64,000 nt of DNA from Stenotrophomonas sp. HITSZ_GD (GCF_029543105.1 NZ_JARQXB010000013.1:1-64000); one strand, 5' to 3'. Positions 33,880 to 43,052 are shown, numbered from the stretch's first letter. Notes: generated by a model from the letters alone, not told the origin. A program made the numbers and translations.

Positions 33880-36263
33880 GGAATCTGGTTCGGATCGTAA
33901 TCGTCCGGATTGGTCGTGGTGTTGCTGGGCGGGACCAGATACAGGTCGTCGCGGTAATAACCGAGAATAGCACGGCGCAAAGTGCGCTCCGTGTCCTGGC
34001 CTGCCGAGCCCAGCCCCTTGAGCACGAACTCCAGCTGGAAGGCGTTGTTCATGTCGCCCTCGCGGTTGCGCACGTAGCGCCGCACCAGCGCCCGGACCGC
34101 CAGGCAGCAGCTGTCCCACTGCACGCCGCCGATGATTTCCAGCGGCTTGCGGTCCAGCAGCGAGTAGTAGTACCGGCCGACCACGCTCCAGGTGGGGTTG
34201 ATCGGGTACAGGAACGAGAAGTCGGCCTGCTTGAGCTGGTCGGTGTTGTCGGTGGTGTTGCGGCGGTAGCGGTAGGACAGGTTGACGATGCCGTCGTTGC
34301 CCAGCAGGTAGCGGGTACGGAAGCTCGCCAGGTCCTCCTGGCGGTAGTTCGGGTTCCACTGGTAGGTCGCGCCCAGCGTCCAGCGGTCGTTGATCATGTA
34401 GTTCACGTCGGTCACCCAGGCCGACTTGCCTTGCTCCACCGGCGGCTCGCTGCTGTTGAGCGTGACGCGCGAATCCTCGAAGTAGAGGATCTGGCCCAGG
34501 CTGACCGAGAGCTTCTCGCGGCCGTCGGACTGGCGCAGCAGGCGGCTGGTGACCGCCACGGTCAGCTGGTTGGCGTCGTTCTGGCGGTCCGCGCCGGTGT
34601 AGCGGCTGTCGCGGAACAGCTGGCCCCAGCTGAAGGTGAAGGCGCGGGTGTCGAACAGCGGCAGGTTGTCCTGGTCCCGGTACGGGGTGTACAGGTAGTA
34701 CAGCCGCGGCTCGAGGGTGTTGAGGTAGGACGTATCGCCGATCTTGACGTCGCGGTCGAAGAACAGGCCCGCGTCCAGGCTGGCGATCGGCAGGCCGCGG
34801 GTGGGGCTGCGGTCGCCATCGCCGCCGGTGGCGCGCAGCTGCTCGGCCAGCTCGCGGTCCAGCTGGTAGGCGGTGTAGCGGTAGGCCAGGGTCGGGGTGA
34901 CATACCAAGCCGCGCCGGCCAGGGGCATCGACACGTAGGGCTTGAGGTCCAGGCGCGAGCCGCCGGCCTGCTCGATCACCTGGCCGGTGCGCTGGTACTC
35001 GCCGTCGGCATCGACGAACTTGGGGTGGATGTCGTCGTGGACGAAGCGCACCGCCTCGCTGTAGATGCCCACGTCGAACAAGCCGAACGGCCGGTCCCAG
35101 TTGAAGTAGGCGCGCGGCTGGCGGTTGTAGGGCAGCGAGGCCTCGGTGAGCGTGTAATCGGTGAGCTGCCAGTAGTCGGCCATCAGGCCGGCGGTCCAGT
35201 ACTGGCCAGTGCCGTAGATGCCGATCACGCTCTGCAGGTTGGAGACGCTCACGCCGTTGAGGCGGCTGGAGAAGTCCTCGGTATAGCGCTCGTCGCTCAC
35301 CCAGGCCAGGCTGGCGCGCGCCTGCCAGTTCGCATCGACGTTGTGGTAGCCCACGTACTCGACGCGGCCGCGGTCCTTGTCCCGCAGCTTGTCGTTGGGC
35401 AGGTAGGCCGTGCGCAGCTCGCCGCGACCGCCCTCGTAGAGGTAGCGGAACTCGTTGTCCAGCATGAAGCCGCGCTTGCTCATGTAGCGCGGGTAGAGCG
35501 TGTCGTCGTAGTTCGGCGCCAGGTTGAGGTAGATCGGCTGGGTGTAGTCGAAGCCGTTGCGGCCGGAAATGGCCAGCTGCGGGTACAGCAGGCCGGTCTG
35601 GCGGCGGTCGTCGATCGGGAACTTGAACCACGGCATGTACAGCACCGGCACCTTGCCGATCTGCAGCACGGCGTTGCGCGCGGTGCCGAAGCCTTCCTCG
35701 TTGTCGACGTCGATCTCCGGCGCGCGCACCCGCCACACCGGCTGCGAGGGGTCGCAGGTGGTGTAGGTGGAGTGGTGCATCTGCCCGACCGAACCTTGCA
35801 GGTCCACCGACTGCGCGCCGCCATTGCCGCGGCGGTCCACCAACTGGTAGCGGATGTTGGTGACCTTGTGGGTGTCGGTCTCCTGGTTGCCCTCGGCCCG
35901 GTCGGCGATCATGCGGAAGGAGGAGTCCTGGTAACGCACGTCGCCCTCGGCGACGTAGTTGCCCGACTCGGTGTCCATCCGCAGCGAGTCCGCGTGCAGG
36001 AACTGGTCGCCCCGCTTGAGCGTCACGTTGCCCTGGTATTCCGGCAGGGTGGTGGTGCCGGAAAGCTGGTCACCCTCCACGTTGGTGGGCAGCTGTTGCC
36101 GGTTGGCCGCGGCGGCCTTGTCGGCCGGCGGGGCGCCATCGAAGCCCGGCAGCGGCTCCACGGCCGGGCACAGGTCCCAGTTCAATGGCTTTTCGTCGGC
36201 CATCGCCGGCAGGCAGATGGCGATGCTCAAGGGCAGGGGTAGCAGGCGAAGAGCTCGGCGCAC
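33876..36263 (-). CDS. lptD: LPS-assembly outer membrane protein LptD
   Basis: Beta-barrel that inserts lipopolysaccharide into the outer leaflet with LptE. The GTG at 36263 is chosen because it begins a clean signal peptide (VRRALRLLPLPLSIAICLPA) of the Xanthomonas LptD type; a TTG at 36323 is possible but yields a poorer N-terminus. The 795 residues contain the N-terminal OstA/jellyroll domain (about 60-190) and the barrel. All four disulfide cysteines are in place: C32, C170 and the C719-C720 pair. First gene of the lptD-surA-pdxA-rsmA-apaG-apaH operon. Confidence 0.96.
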   Translation of the reverse strand: MRRALRLLPLPLSIAICLPAMADEKPLNWDLCPAVEPLPGFDGAPPADKAAAANRQQLPTNVEGDQLSGTTTLPEYQGNVTLKRGDQFLHADSLRMDTESGNYVAEGDVRYQDSSFRMIADRAEGNQETDTHKVTNIRYQLVDRRGNGGAQSVDLQGSVGQMHHSTYTTCDPSQPVWRVRAPEIDVDNEEGFGTARNAVLQIGKVPVLYMPWFKFPIDDRRQTGLLYPQLAISGRNGFDYTQPIYLNLAPNYDDTLYPRYMSKRGFMLDNEFRYLYEGGRGELRTAYLPNDKLRDKDRGRVEYVGYHNVDANWQARASLAWVSDERYTEDFSSRLNGVSVSNLQSVIGIYGTGQYWTAGLMADYWQLTDYTLTEASLPYNRQPRAYFNWDRPFGLFDVGIYSEAVRFVHDDIHPKFVDADGEYQRTGQVIEQAGGSRLDLKPYVSMPLAGAAWYVTPTLAYRYTAYQLDRELAEQLRATGGDGDRSPTRGLPIASLDAGLFFDRDVKIGDTSYLNTLEPRLYYLYTPYRDQDNLPLFDTRAFTFSWGQLFRDSRYTGADRQNDANQLTVAVTSRLLRQSDGREKLSVSLGQILYFEDSRVTLNSSEPPVEQGKSAWVTDVNYMINDRWTLGATYQWNPNYRQEDLASFRTRYLLGNDGIVNLSYRYRRNTTDNTDQLKQADFSFLYPINPTWSVVGRYYYSLLDRKPLEIIGGVQWDSCCLAVRALVRRYVRNREGDMNNAFQLEFVLKGLGSAGQDTERTLRRAILGYYRDDLYLVPPSNTTTNPDDYDPNQIP

Positions 36264-36391
36264 GCGGGGGGAATCGACGTGGAAAACGGCCGCTAGCTTG
36301 CCCCATAGGCTGCATGGGGGCAATGAAGGCCGGGACCGGGGTGCCGGCCGGATTCATCGGCGGTCAGGTTGGTGCCTGCCCGCGGGGTGCC

Positions 36392-37300
36392 TCAGCGCAG
36401 GGCCTCGACGTGCGCCACGCTGCTTTCGCGCAGGGCCTGCAGGTCGTAGCCGCCTTCCAGCATGGACACCACCCGGCCGCGCGCGTGGCGCACCGCGAGC
36501 TTGCGCAGCTCGGCGGTGAGCCAGCCGAAATCCTCGGCCTCCAGCATGAGGTCGGCCTGCGGGTCGCGCATGTGCGCGTCGAAGCCGGCGGAGATCAGCA
36601 GCAGCTGCGGGCGGAACGCATCGAGCATCGGCAGCATCTGGTCGGCCCAGGTGTTGCGGAAGCGGAAGCCGCCGCTGCCCGGCGGCAGCAGGGCGTTGTG
36701 GATGTTGCCCACGCCGCGCTCGTACACGCTGCCCGAGTGCGGGTAGATGCCCGATTCGTGGGTGCTCAGGTATTGCACCGCCGGGTCGCGCTCGAAGATC
36801 GCCTGGGTGCCGTTGCCGTGGTGGACGTCGAAATCGACGATCGCCACGCGCTCCAGCCCGTGCTTGTCGCGGGCATGGGCGGCGGCCACCGCCACGTTGT
36901 TGAAGAGGCAGAAGCCCATCGCGGTCTGCGCGGTGGCGTGGTGGCCGGGCGGGCGCACCGCGCAGAAGGCCGTGTCGGCCTGGCCGGCCATCACCGCGTC
37001 CACCGCCGCGATGCCCGCGCCGGCCGCGCGCAGCGCCGCCGCCGGCGAGCCGGGCGACATCACGGTGTCCACGTCGAGCATGCGGTGGCCCTGGATCGGC
37101 TGTTCGAGGACCGCGTCGATCAGCTCGCGCTCGTGCACCCGGCACAGGTCGCCCAGCTTGGCCTGCGGCGCCTCGCGCCATTCCAGGTCGGGGAAATGCG
37201 CGCGCAGCGCCGATACCACCGCCTCCAGGCGGGCGGGCGATTCGGGATGGTCCGGGCCGGGGTCATGGCCCAGGCAGGCGGGATGGGTGAAGACCAGCAT
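36392..37300 (-). CDS. Histone-deacetylase-family (acetylpolyamine/acetoin-type) hydrolase
   Basis: Zn-dependent amidohydrolase of 302 residues in the arginase/deacetylase fold. Family motifs are visible: RPPGHHA, FDVHHGNGTQAIF with metal-binding D and H, STHESGIYPHSG and ISAGFDAHMRDP. Bacterial homologues deacetylate acetylpolyamines or act on acetylated proteins; the substrate here is unknown. The ATG at 37300 starts MLVFTHPACLGHDPG, a typical family start. Same strand as the cobalamin pair upstream, with a 40-nt gap. Confidence 0.9.
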   Translation of the reverse strand: MLVFTHPACLGHDPGPDHPESPARLEAVVSALRAHFPDLEWREAPQAKLGDLCRVHERELIDAVLEQPIQGHRMLDVDTVMSPGSPAAALRAAGAGIAAVDAVMAGQADTAFCAVRPPGHHATAQTAMGFCLFNNVAVAAAHARDKHGLERVAIVDFDVHHGNGTQAIFERDPAVQYLSTHESGIYPHSGSVYERGVGNIHNALLPPGSGGFRFRNTWADQMLPMLDAFRPQLLLISAGFDAHMRDPQADLMLEAEDFGWLTAELRKLAVRHARGRVVSMLEGGYDLQALRESSVAHVEALR

Positions 37301-37340
37301 GGCCCACTCTAGCCCGTCGGGGGGCCGCGGCGCGGGCGCA

Positions 37341-37901
37341 TCAGGCCTGGCGACGATGCTGGGGCTGCCACAGCACCTCGCCTTCGCCGGCGGCGCGGGC
37401 CAGCACGCGGGCCAGCACGAACAGCAGGTCCGAGAGCCGGTTGAGGTAGCCGATGGCCTCCGCGCGCACCGCTTCCTGTCGCGACAGCGCCACCGCGGCG
37501 CGTTCGGCGCGGCGCACGATGGTGCGGGCCACGTGGCAGCGCGCGGCGGCCTCGCCCCCGGCCGGCAGGATGAATTCCTTCAACGGCGGCAAGGTGTCGT
37601 TCCAGGCATCCAGGCGCTCCTCCAGCCAGGCCACGTCCTGGGCGGTGATCGCCGCGTGGCCGGGAATGCAGAGTTCGCCGCCGAGGTCGAACAGCTGGTG
37701 CTGGATCGCGGTCAGCAAGGCGACCGCATCGCCCGGCAGGCCGGGGGCGGCGAGCAGCAGGCCGATGGCCGAGTTGGCCTCGTCCACCGTGCCGTAGGCC
37801 TCCACCCGCGGCGCGTCCTTGCCGATGCGCGAGCCATCGCCCAGGCCCGTGCTGCCGTCATCGCCGGTGCGGGTGTAGATCTTCGAGAGCCGGTGCCCCA
37901 T
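37341..37901 (-). CDS. PduO-type corrinoid adenosyltransferase
   Basis: Converts cob(I)alamin and ATP to adenosylcobalamin. The 186 residues have the PduO/MMAB ATP site TRTGDDGSTGLGDGSRI at the N-terminus, the DEANSAIG segment and the conserved R-R-A-E-R motif near residue 130. The upstream gene (37913) encodes a probable cobalamin S-component and ends 11 nt before this start, so uptake and activation of B12 are genetically linked. Confidence 0.93.
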   Translation of the reverse strand: MGHRLSKIYTRTGDDGSTGLGDGSRIGKDAPRVEAYGTVDEANSAIGLLLAAPGLPGDAVALLTAIQHQLFDLGGELCIPGHAAITAQDVAWLEERLDAWNDTLPPLKEFILPAGGEAAARCHVARTIVRRAERAAVALSRQEAVRAEAIGYLNRLSDLLFVLARVLARAAGEGEVLWQPQHRRQA

Positions 37902-37912
37902 GCGGGCGTCCT

Positions 37913-38494
37913 TCAGTGCGCCGCCGCGCGCGGCGCGGCGCGGCGTGCGGCGGCCCGCGCGCCGGCATGGACCAGCAAGGCGGCCGCGACATAGGCGCAG
38001 GTCGTGCGCAGATAGGGTGCGAACCAGTCGCTATAGTTCTTCAGCCAGCCGGCGACGCTCGGCTCGGCCACGCTGCGGCTGGACCAGTAGAACGCGCCCT
38101 GCGCGATCAGGTGGCACAGCGCCACCGAGACCACCAGCACCGCGGCGCCGCGCGCCAGCGTCATCCACGTCGTGCGCTGGGGCAGGCCGCGCAGCCACGC
38201 GCCGCCGGTCCACAACGCCAGGTAAGCCGGCACCAGCGCGACGTAGCCCGGCGAGACGCAGTAGTGCTGCCAGAACGCCAGCCCCTGCGCGGAGATCACC
38301 AGCCAGTCGATCACCACCGCCAACGCCATCAGCAGCGGGAACGCCCAGCGCGTCCACGCGCGCAGGTACAGGCCGCCCAGGAAGAACACCGCCCACGACG
38401 CATCCGGCACCGGTGCGAAATGGTTGATGCGGGTGGCGGTCATGAGCAGCGCGAGCAGGAGCAGGACGAAGGCGCGCTGGCTGCGGTCGTTCAT
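37913..38494 (-). CDS. btuM: Probable BtuM-type vitamin B12 ECF S-component (DUF6580-like)
   Basis: Integral membrane protein of 193 residues with about six hydrophobic segments. The N-terminal part contains RINHFAPVPDASWAVFFL and the third-helix region holds FWQHYCVSPGY with its single early cysteine at residue 79. In the solitary B12 transporter BtuM of Thiobacillus denitrificans the cobalt-liganding, decyanating cysteine is residue 80. This match in size, topology and cysteine position, plus the adenosyltransferase gene directly downstream, supports BtuM. It carries no ECF ATPase or T-component in the window. Confidence 0.7.
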   Translation of the reverse strand: MNDRSQRAFVLLLLALLMTATRINHFAPVPDASWAVFFLGGLYLRAWTRWAFPLLMALAVVIDWLVISAQGLAFWQHYCVSPGYVALVPAYLALWTGGAWLRGLPQRTTWMTLARGAAVLVVSVALCHLIAQGAFYWSSRSVAEPSVAGWLKNYSDWFAPYLRTTCAYVAAALLVHAGARAAARRAAPRAAAH

Positions 38495-38596
38495 GGGGTT
38501 TCCAGGAGAGTAAAGAGGGCCTTGGCGATTCTAAGGCCTCACCGCCCGCACCGGCATGGGTCGCCGGGGCCCCATGGCGGGCACTATCATGCGGGC

Positions 38597-39805
38597 ATGA
38601 CCCAGATACATGACGTCGTGATCGTCGGCGGCGGCCTGGTCGGCGCCAGCCTGGCGATCGCCCTGGACCGCCTCGGCCTGGACGTGGGCCTGGTGGAAGC
38701 CACCGCGCCGGGCACGTTGCCGGCGGTGTTCGACCAGCGCAACCTCAGCTTCGCCGCCGCCACCGTCAACGCGCTGACCGCGCTGGGCGTGATGGCGCAG
38801 CTGCGCCAGCCGGGCGGCCCGATCCGGCGCATCCATGTCAGCCGGCAAGGCGATTTCGGCCGCGTGGTGCTCGAGGCCGCCGACTATGGCCGCGACAGCT
38901 TCGGCCAGGTGGTGGTCGCGCGCGATTTCGGCGAGGCGCTGGAGCAGCGGCTGGGCCAGGCCACCGGGCTCACGCGCTATCGCCCGGCGCGCTTCATCGG
39001 CACCGGTGCGGTGCACGAAGGCCTGCGGCCGGCGCGCATCGCCACCGCCGAGGGCGAGATCGAAGTGCGCGCGCGCCTGCTGGTGGGCGCCGACGGCACC
39101 CGCAGCGCGGTGCGCGAATTGCTGCACATCGGCACCGACGAGCACGATTTCCTGCAGACGCTGTTCGTTGCGCGGGTGCGCGCGCAGCGTGCGCCGGACG
39201 GCACCGCCTACGAACGCCTGCGCGATACCGGCCCGACCGCCCTGCTGCCGCGTGGCGACCGCCACTACGGCGTGGTGCATGGCGTTGCGCGCCACGAGGC
39301 CGAGGCGGTGGCCGCGCTGGACGAAGCGGCCTGGCTCGCGCGCCTGCAGGATGCCGCCGGCTGGCGTGCCGGCCGCCTGTTGTCCAGCGGCGAACGCAGC
39401 GCCTATCCCATCGTGCAGGTGCTGGCGCAACAGCTGGTCGCCGAGCGCGTGGTGCTGCTCGGCAACGCCGCCCAGACCGTGCATCCGCTCGGCGCGCAGG
39501 GCTTCAACCTGGGCCTGCGCGACGCGCTGACCCTGGCCGAGTTGATCGAGGCCGGCCGGGAGGATGCGGGCGCGGCCGATCTGCTGTCCGCCTACGTCGC
39601 GCGCCGGCGTCCGGATCGCGAGCAGACCATCGGTTTCTCCGGCGGACTGGCGCGGCTCACCGCCCAGTCTTCGCCCTTGCTGCGGCCGCTGCGCAGCCTG
39701 GGCTTGTTCGCCGCCGCGCGGCATACGCCGTTGCAGTCGATGCTGGTCGGCGGCGCAATGGGGTTCCGCGGCGAAGTGCCGCAGCTGTGCCGGAGCGCAT
39801 CGTGA
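38597..39805 (+). CDS. ubiH: Ubiquinone biosynthesis FAD-dependent hydroxylase UbiH
   Basis: Flavin monooxygenase of 402 residues acting on the benzoquinone ring. Motifs: GGGLVGASLAIAL (ADP-binding), GADGTRSAVRELL (DG motif) and GNAAQTVHPLGAQGFNLGLRDA (FAD ribityl binding). By synteny and similarity it is the UbiH (C6 hydroxylase) member, followed by a second paralogue. Start ATG at 38597; the longer open frame crosses the divergent btuM-like gene and is not real. Confidence 0.9.
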   Translation: MTQIHDVVIVGGGLVGASLAIALDRLGLDVGLVEATAPGTLPAVFDQRNLSFAAATVNALTALGVMAQLRQPGGPIRRIHVSRQGDFGRVVLEAADYGRDSFGQVVVARDFGEALEQRLGQATGLTRYRPARFIGTGAVHEGLRPARIATAEGEIEVRARLLVGADGTRSAVRELLHIGTDEHDFLQTLFVARVRAQRAPDGTAYERLRDTGPTALLPRGDRHYGVVHGVARHEAEAVAALDEAAWLARLQDAAGWRAGRLLSSGERSAYPIVQVLAQQLVAERVVLLGNAAQTVHPLGAQGFNLGLRDALTLAELIEAGREDAGAADLLSAYVARRRPDREQTIGFSGGLARLTAQSSPLLRPLRSLGLFAAARHTPLQSMLVGGAMGFRGEVPQLCRSAS

Positions 39806-40989
39806 ATCGCCGCGGGGGCATGGATGTCGCGGTGACCGGCGGTGGCGTGGTCGGCGCGGCGTGCGCGTTGGCGCTGGCCGAGGCCGGGTTGTCGGTGGCG
39901 TTGATCGAGGGCCGGCCGCCGCCGCAGTGGCAGGCCGCCCGCCCGGACCTGCGCGTGTACGCCTTCGCGGCCGACAACGCCGCGCTGCTCGATCGTCTCG
40001 GCGTGTGGCCGCAGATCCGCGCCGCGCGCGCGCAGCCGTATCGGCGCATGCGCGTGTGGGATGCGGCCGGCGGCGGCGAACTCGCCTTCGATGCCGACGC
40101 CTTTGGCCGCGAGCAGCTGGGCTGGATCGTCGAGAACGACCTGCTGGTCGATCGCCTGTGGGCCGCGCTGCCCGGCGCCGGCGTGCAGCTGCATTGCCCG
40201 GCGCGATTGACCGCGTTGGAACAGGACGAACGCGGCGTGCGCCTGCGCCTGGACGATGGCACCCGCGTGGACGCCGCGCTGGCGATCGCCGCCGACGGCG
40301 CCGAGTCCACCCTGCGCACGCTCGCCGGCATGCCGGTGACGCGCCAGGATTACGGCCAGCGCGGGCTGGTCGCCTACGTGCACACGCGCCACCCGCACGA
40401 GGACACCGCCTGGCAACGCTTCCTGGTCACCGGCCCGCTCGCGTTCCTGCCGTTCACCGAGGGCCGCAGCTCCATCGTGTGGACGTTGCCCGACGCCGAG
40501 GCCGCGCGCCTGCTGGAGACCGACGAGGCCGCGTTCGAGCGCGAGCTGGCCACCGCGTTCGCCGGCCGGCTCGGCGAGGTGCGCCTGGCCTCGCCGCGGG
40601 CGGCGTTCCCGCTGCGCCGGCAACTGGTCGGCCAATACGTGGCCGGCCGCGTGCTGGCCCTGGGCGATGCCGCGCACGTGGTGCATCCGCTGGCGGGGCA
40701 GGGCGTGAACCTGGGCTTGCGCGACGTGGCCGCCCTGCAGGCGATGGTGCTGGACGCGCGCCAGCGCCGCGCCGATTTCGCCGCCCCGCACCGCCTGCAG
40801 CGCTGGGCGCGCACGCGACGCAGCGAGAACACCGTGGCGGCCTACAGTTTCGATGCGATCAACCAGGTGTTTTCCAACGACCAGATGCACCTGACCCTGG
40901 CCCGTGGTCTCGCCCTGGGGGCGGCCGGGCGGCTGCCGCCGCTGGTGGACCTGCTGTGGCGGCGCGCCGCCGGCATCGGGCCCGGTTGA
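39802..40989 (+). CDS. Second UbiH/UbiI/VisC-family FAD hydroxylase
   Basis: Protein of 395 residues with the same three flavin motifs: GGGVVGAACALALAE, ADGAESTLR and GDAAHVVHPLAGQGVNLGLRD. It most likely performs another ubiquinone ring hydroxylation (UbiI-like C5, or a broad-specificity UbiM-like reaction). The GTG at 39802 overlaps the ubiH stop (GTGA) and has GGAG about 7 nt upstream. Alternatives are GTG 39787 and ATG 39820. The coupling implies both hydroxylases are made in step for the Ubi complex. Confidence 0.88.
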   Translation: MNRRGGMDVAVTGGGVVGAACALALAEAGLSVALIEGRPPPQWQAARPDLRVYAFAADNAALLDRLGVWPQIRAARAQPYRRMRVWDAAGGGELAFDADAFGREQLGWIVENDLLVDRLWAALPGAGVQLHCPARLTALEQDERGVRLRLDDGTRVDAALAIAADGAESTLRTLAGMPVTRQDYGQRGLVAYVHTRHPHEDTAWQRFLVTGPLAFLPFTEGRSSIVWTLPDAEAARLLETDEAAFERELATAFAGRLGEVRLASPRAAFPLRRQLVGQYVAGRVLALGDAAHVVHPLAGQGVNLGLRDVAALQAMVLDARQRRADFAAPHRLQRWARTRRSENTVAAYSFDAINQVFSNDQMHLTLARGLALGAAGRLPPLVDLLWRRAAGIGPG

Positions 40990-41036
40990 TCGACCCTTTC
41001 CCGCGGCCACCGGCCGTGCTCACCCCGGAGGACGTG

Positions 41037-42146
41037 ATGAGCAGTAACGCGTGGTCCCGCAGGCAGGTACTCAAGGGCGCCCTGGGCGCGATGGCCGCAT
41101 CGGCGTGGCCGCTGCGCTCGCTGGCCGCGCCACCCCCGCGCAAGCCGCTGGGCGTGGCGCTGGTCGGGCTCGGCGGTTACAGCGAGGGACGGCTGGCGCC
41201 GGCGCTGCAGCTGACCAAGCACTGCCGCCTGGCCGGCATCGTCACCGGCACGCCGGCCAAGGCGCAGGCCTGGCAGGCGCGCTACAAGCTGCCCGACCGC
41301 AACATCTACGACTACGACAACTTCGCCTCGATCGCCGACAATCCGGACATCGACGTGGTGTACGTCGTGCTGCCCAACAGCCTGCACGGCAAGTTCACCC
41401 TCGCCGCGGCCGAGGCCGGCAAGCACGTGTGGTGCGAGAAGCCGATGGCAATGAACGCCGCCGAGGCGCAGCGCATGATCGACGTATGCGCGCGCAACAA
41501 GGTCAAGCTGGCGATCGGCTACCGCATGCACCATGAGCCGAACACGCGCCGGATCATGTCCTGGGTGGATGAGAAGCCCTATGGCGCGATCCGCCGCGTG
41601 CGCGCGGAGGCCGGCTTCAGCGCCTTCGACGATAACGACAAGGGCAACTGGCGGCTGGACCCGGCGCGCGGCGGCGGGGCGATGTACGACATGGGCGTGT
41701 ACTCGCTCAATGGCGCGCGCTACGCCACCGGCCTGGAACCTTTGGCGGTGAGCGCGCGGCACGAGACGCGCCGGCCGCAGATCTTCAATGGCGTGGACGA
41801 GACCACGCGCTTCACGCTCGATTTCCCCGGCGGCATCGTCGCCGAGTGCGCCACCAGCTTCGGAGAGAACATGAACCAGCTGCGCGTGGACTGCGAGCGC
41901 GGCTGGTACGAACTGGCACCGTTCCAGAGCTACGACGGCATCCGCGGCCGCACCAGCGACGGCAAGGTGCTCGATGCCAAGGTGCAACACCAGCAGGCCC
42001 TGCAGATGGACGAGGACGCGCTGGCGATCATGCAGGGCACGCCGCTGCGCGCGCCGGGTGAAGAGGGCCTGGCGGACATGCGCGTGATGGATGCGATCTT
42101 CGCCTCGGCCAAGGCGGGCGGGAAGAAGGTGACGATCGCCGGCTAG
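41037..42146 (+). CDS. Tat-exported Gfo/Idh/MocA-family oxidoreductase
   Basis: NAD(P)-dependent sugar-type oxidoreductase of 369 residues. It begins with a twin-arginine signal (SRRQVLKG, R8-R9) and a hydrophobic stretch ending LAAPP, so export to the periplasm as a folded, cofactor-loaded protein is expected. This resembles glucose-fructose oxidoreductase of Zymomonas. The Rossmann motif GVALVGLGGYSEG, the EKPMAMN signature and the GGGAMYDMGVYSLN segment confirm the family. GGAGG precedes the ATG at 41037. The substrate cannot be told from sequence. Confidence 0.9.
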   Translation: MSSNAWSRRQVLKGALGAMAASAWPLRSLAAPPPRKPLGVALVGLGGYSEGRLAPALQLTKHCRLAGIVTGTPAKAQAWQARYKLPDRNIYDYDNFASIADNPDIDVVYVVLPNSLHGKFTLAAAEAGKHVWCEKPMAMNAAEAQRMIDVCARNKVKLAIGYRMHHEPNTRRIMSWVDEKPYGAIRRVRAEAGFSAFDDNDKGNWRLDPARGGGAMYDMGVYSLNGARYATGLEPLAVSARHETRRPQIFNGVDETTRFTLDFPGGIVAECATSFGENMNQLRVDCERGWYELAPFQSYDGIRGRTSDGKVLDAKVQHQQALQMDEDALAIMQGTPLRAPGEEGLADMRVMDAIFASAKAGGKKVTIAG

Positions 42147-42183
42147 GGCGCGACGAGGAGGCACGCGCCCTTTCCACAGGAAC

Positions 42184-42226
42184 GGCTTGAGCGGTGACCG
42201 TGCGCCTACCGGTCGCGGCTCAAGCC
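42184..42226. repeat. REP-like inverted pair 3' of the oxidoreductase gene
   Basis: The stem GGCTTGAGC/GCTCAAGCC continues with two mismatches into GACCG/CGGTC, giving a long imperfect hairpin. The half-unit GAACGGCTTGAGC...GCGACCGG resembles the GGCTTCAGCCGCGACCGG REP sequences widespread in Stenotrophomonas, Lysobacter and Pseudomonas. It lies between convergent genes and may terminate both. Confidence 0.65.
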
Positions 42227-42260
42227 GCGCCTGCAAGAGCAACCCCGCGCCTGGCTGCCC

Positions 42261-42977
42261 TCAGACGAACGGGAACACCAGCCGCAACAGCGCCTTCAAT
42301 CCACTGCCCGCGCCATCGGCCACCGCCTTGGCGCCCAGCCCGTTGAGCGCGCGGCGCACGTCTTCCCAGCGCAGCTTGCTGACATCCTTCTTCAACAGGT
42401 CGGCCAGTTCCTCGCTTGCCGGGGCCAGGTGCCGCAGTTGCGACACCACCGCCTCCGGGTCGGCCTGCAGGTAGCCCCAGCGCTCGGCGATCTTCAGCAG
42501 CGTGTCGAAGCGCACCGCGACCACCTCGCGGTTGCGCTCGTACACCGGCAACGCGCCGACCTCCAGGATCGCCTGCTCGAACTGCTGCGCATCGTCCGGA
42601 TGCTCGATGCGCACCGCGATGAAACCTTCCTTGCGGCTGCGTTCGCTGACGTGCTTGGCGCCGGCATCGATGTTGGCTTCCGACAGCGCCGTGGCCACGA
42701 TGCGGCGCAGCGCCGCTTCCGCGTCCTCCGGCACCAGCGCGCGCCAGCGCGCATAGCCATCGCGGCGCAAGGCCTTCACCTTGGCCGTGGTGACGCGCAG
42801 CTTCAGCGCGACCGCGGCGTTGGAATCCGCGCGCGAGATCGCGCCGTCGCGCTCAAGCAGCACGAAGATCAGCAGTTCCAGGTCGCGCTTGGTCAGCGAC
42901 TGGAACCCCTGCAGCAGCGTCAGCCGCAGGAATTCCTCGCCGAAACCGGCCGCATCGTTGAGTTGGATCGTCTGCAT
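42261..42977 (-). CDS. Uncharacterised protein with HTH-like N-terminus
   Basis: Protein of 238 residues, not recognised. The N-terminal third (residues 5-75) reads as a helical, winged-helix-like module: FLRLTLLQGFQSLTKRDLEL, then VALKLRVTTAKVKALRRDGYARW, which looks like a recognition helix pair. The centre (about 85-165) is mixed alpha/beta with HVSERSRKEGFIAVRIEHP. The C-terminus (195-238) is amphipathic and glycine-rich. GGAGGGG lies 7 nt before the ATG, so it is well expressed. No signal peptide. A regulator or immunity-type protein are guesses only. Confidence 0.7.
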   Translation of the reverse strand: MQTIQLNDAAGFGEEFLRLTLLQGFQSLTKRDLELLIFVLLERDGAISRADSNAAVALKLRVTTAKVKALRRDGYARWRALVPEDAEAALRRIVATALSEANIDAGAKHVSERSRKEGFIAVRIEHPDDAQQFEQAILEVGALPVYERNREVVAVRFDTLLKIAERWGYLQADPEAVVSQLRHLAPASEELADLLKKDVSKLRWEDVRRALNGLGAKAVADGAGSGLKALLRLVFPFV

Positions 42978-43052
42978 GGCACACCCCTCCGCTAGGACGC
43001 CAGCATGGACCGCGGCCGTAGCGCCGGCTGAGACCCGGCGTGACCGCCGTCT

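Noticed and set aside
32497-35736. Open frame of 1079 codons covering surA and much of lptD
   Set aside because: SurA has an ATG plus signal peptide at 33879; the upstream part is antisense-like filler opposite real lptD codons in another frame.
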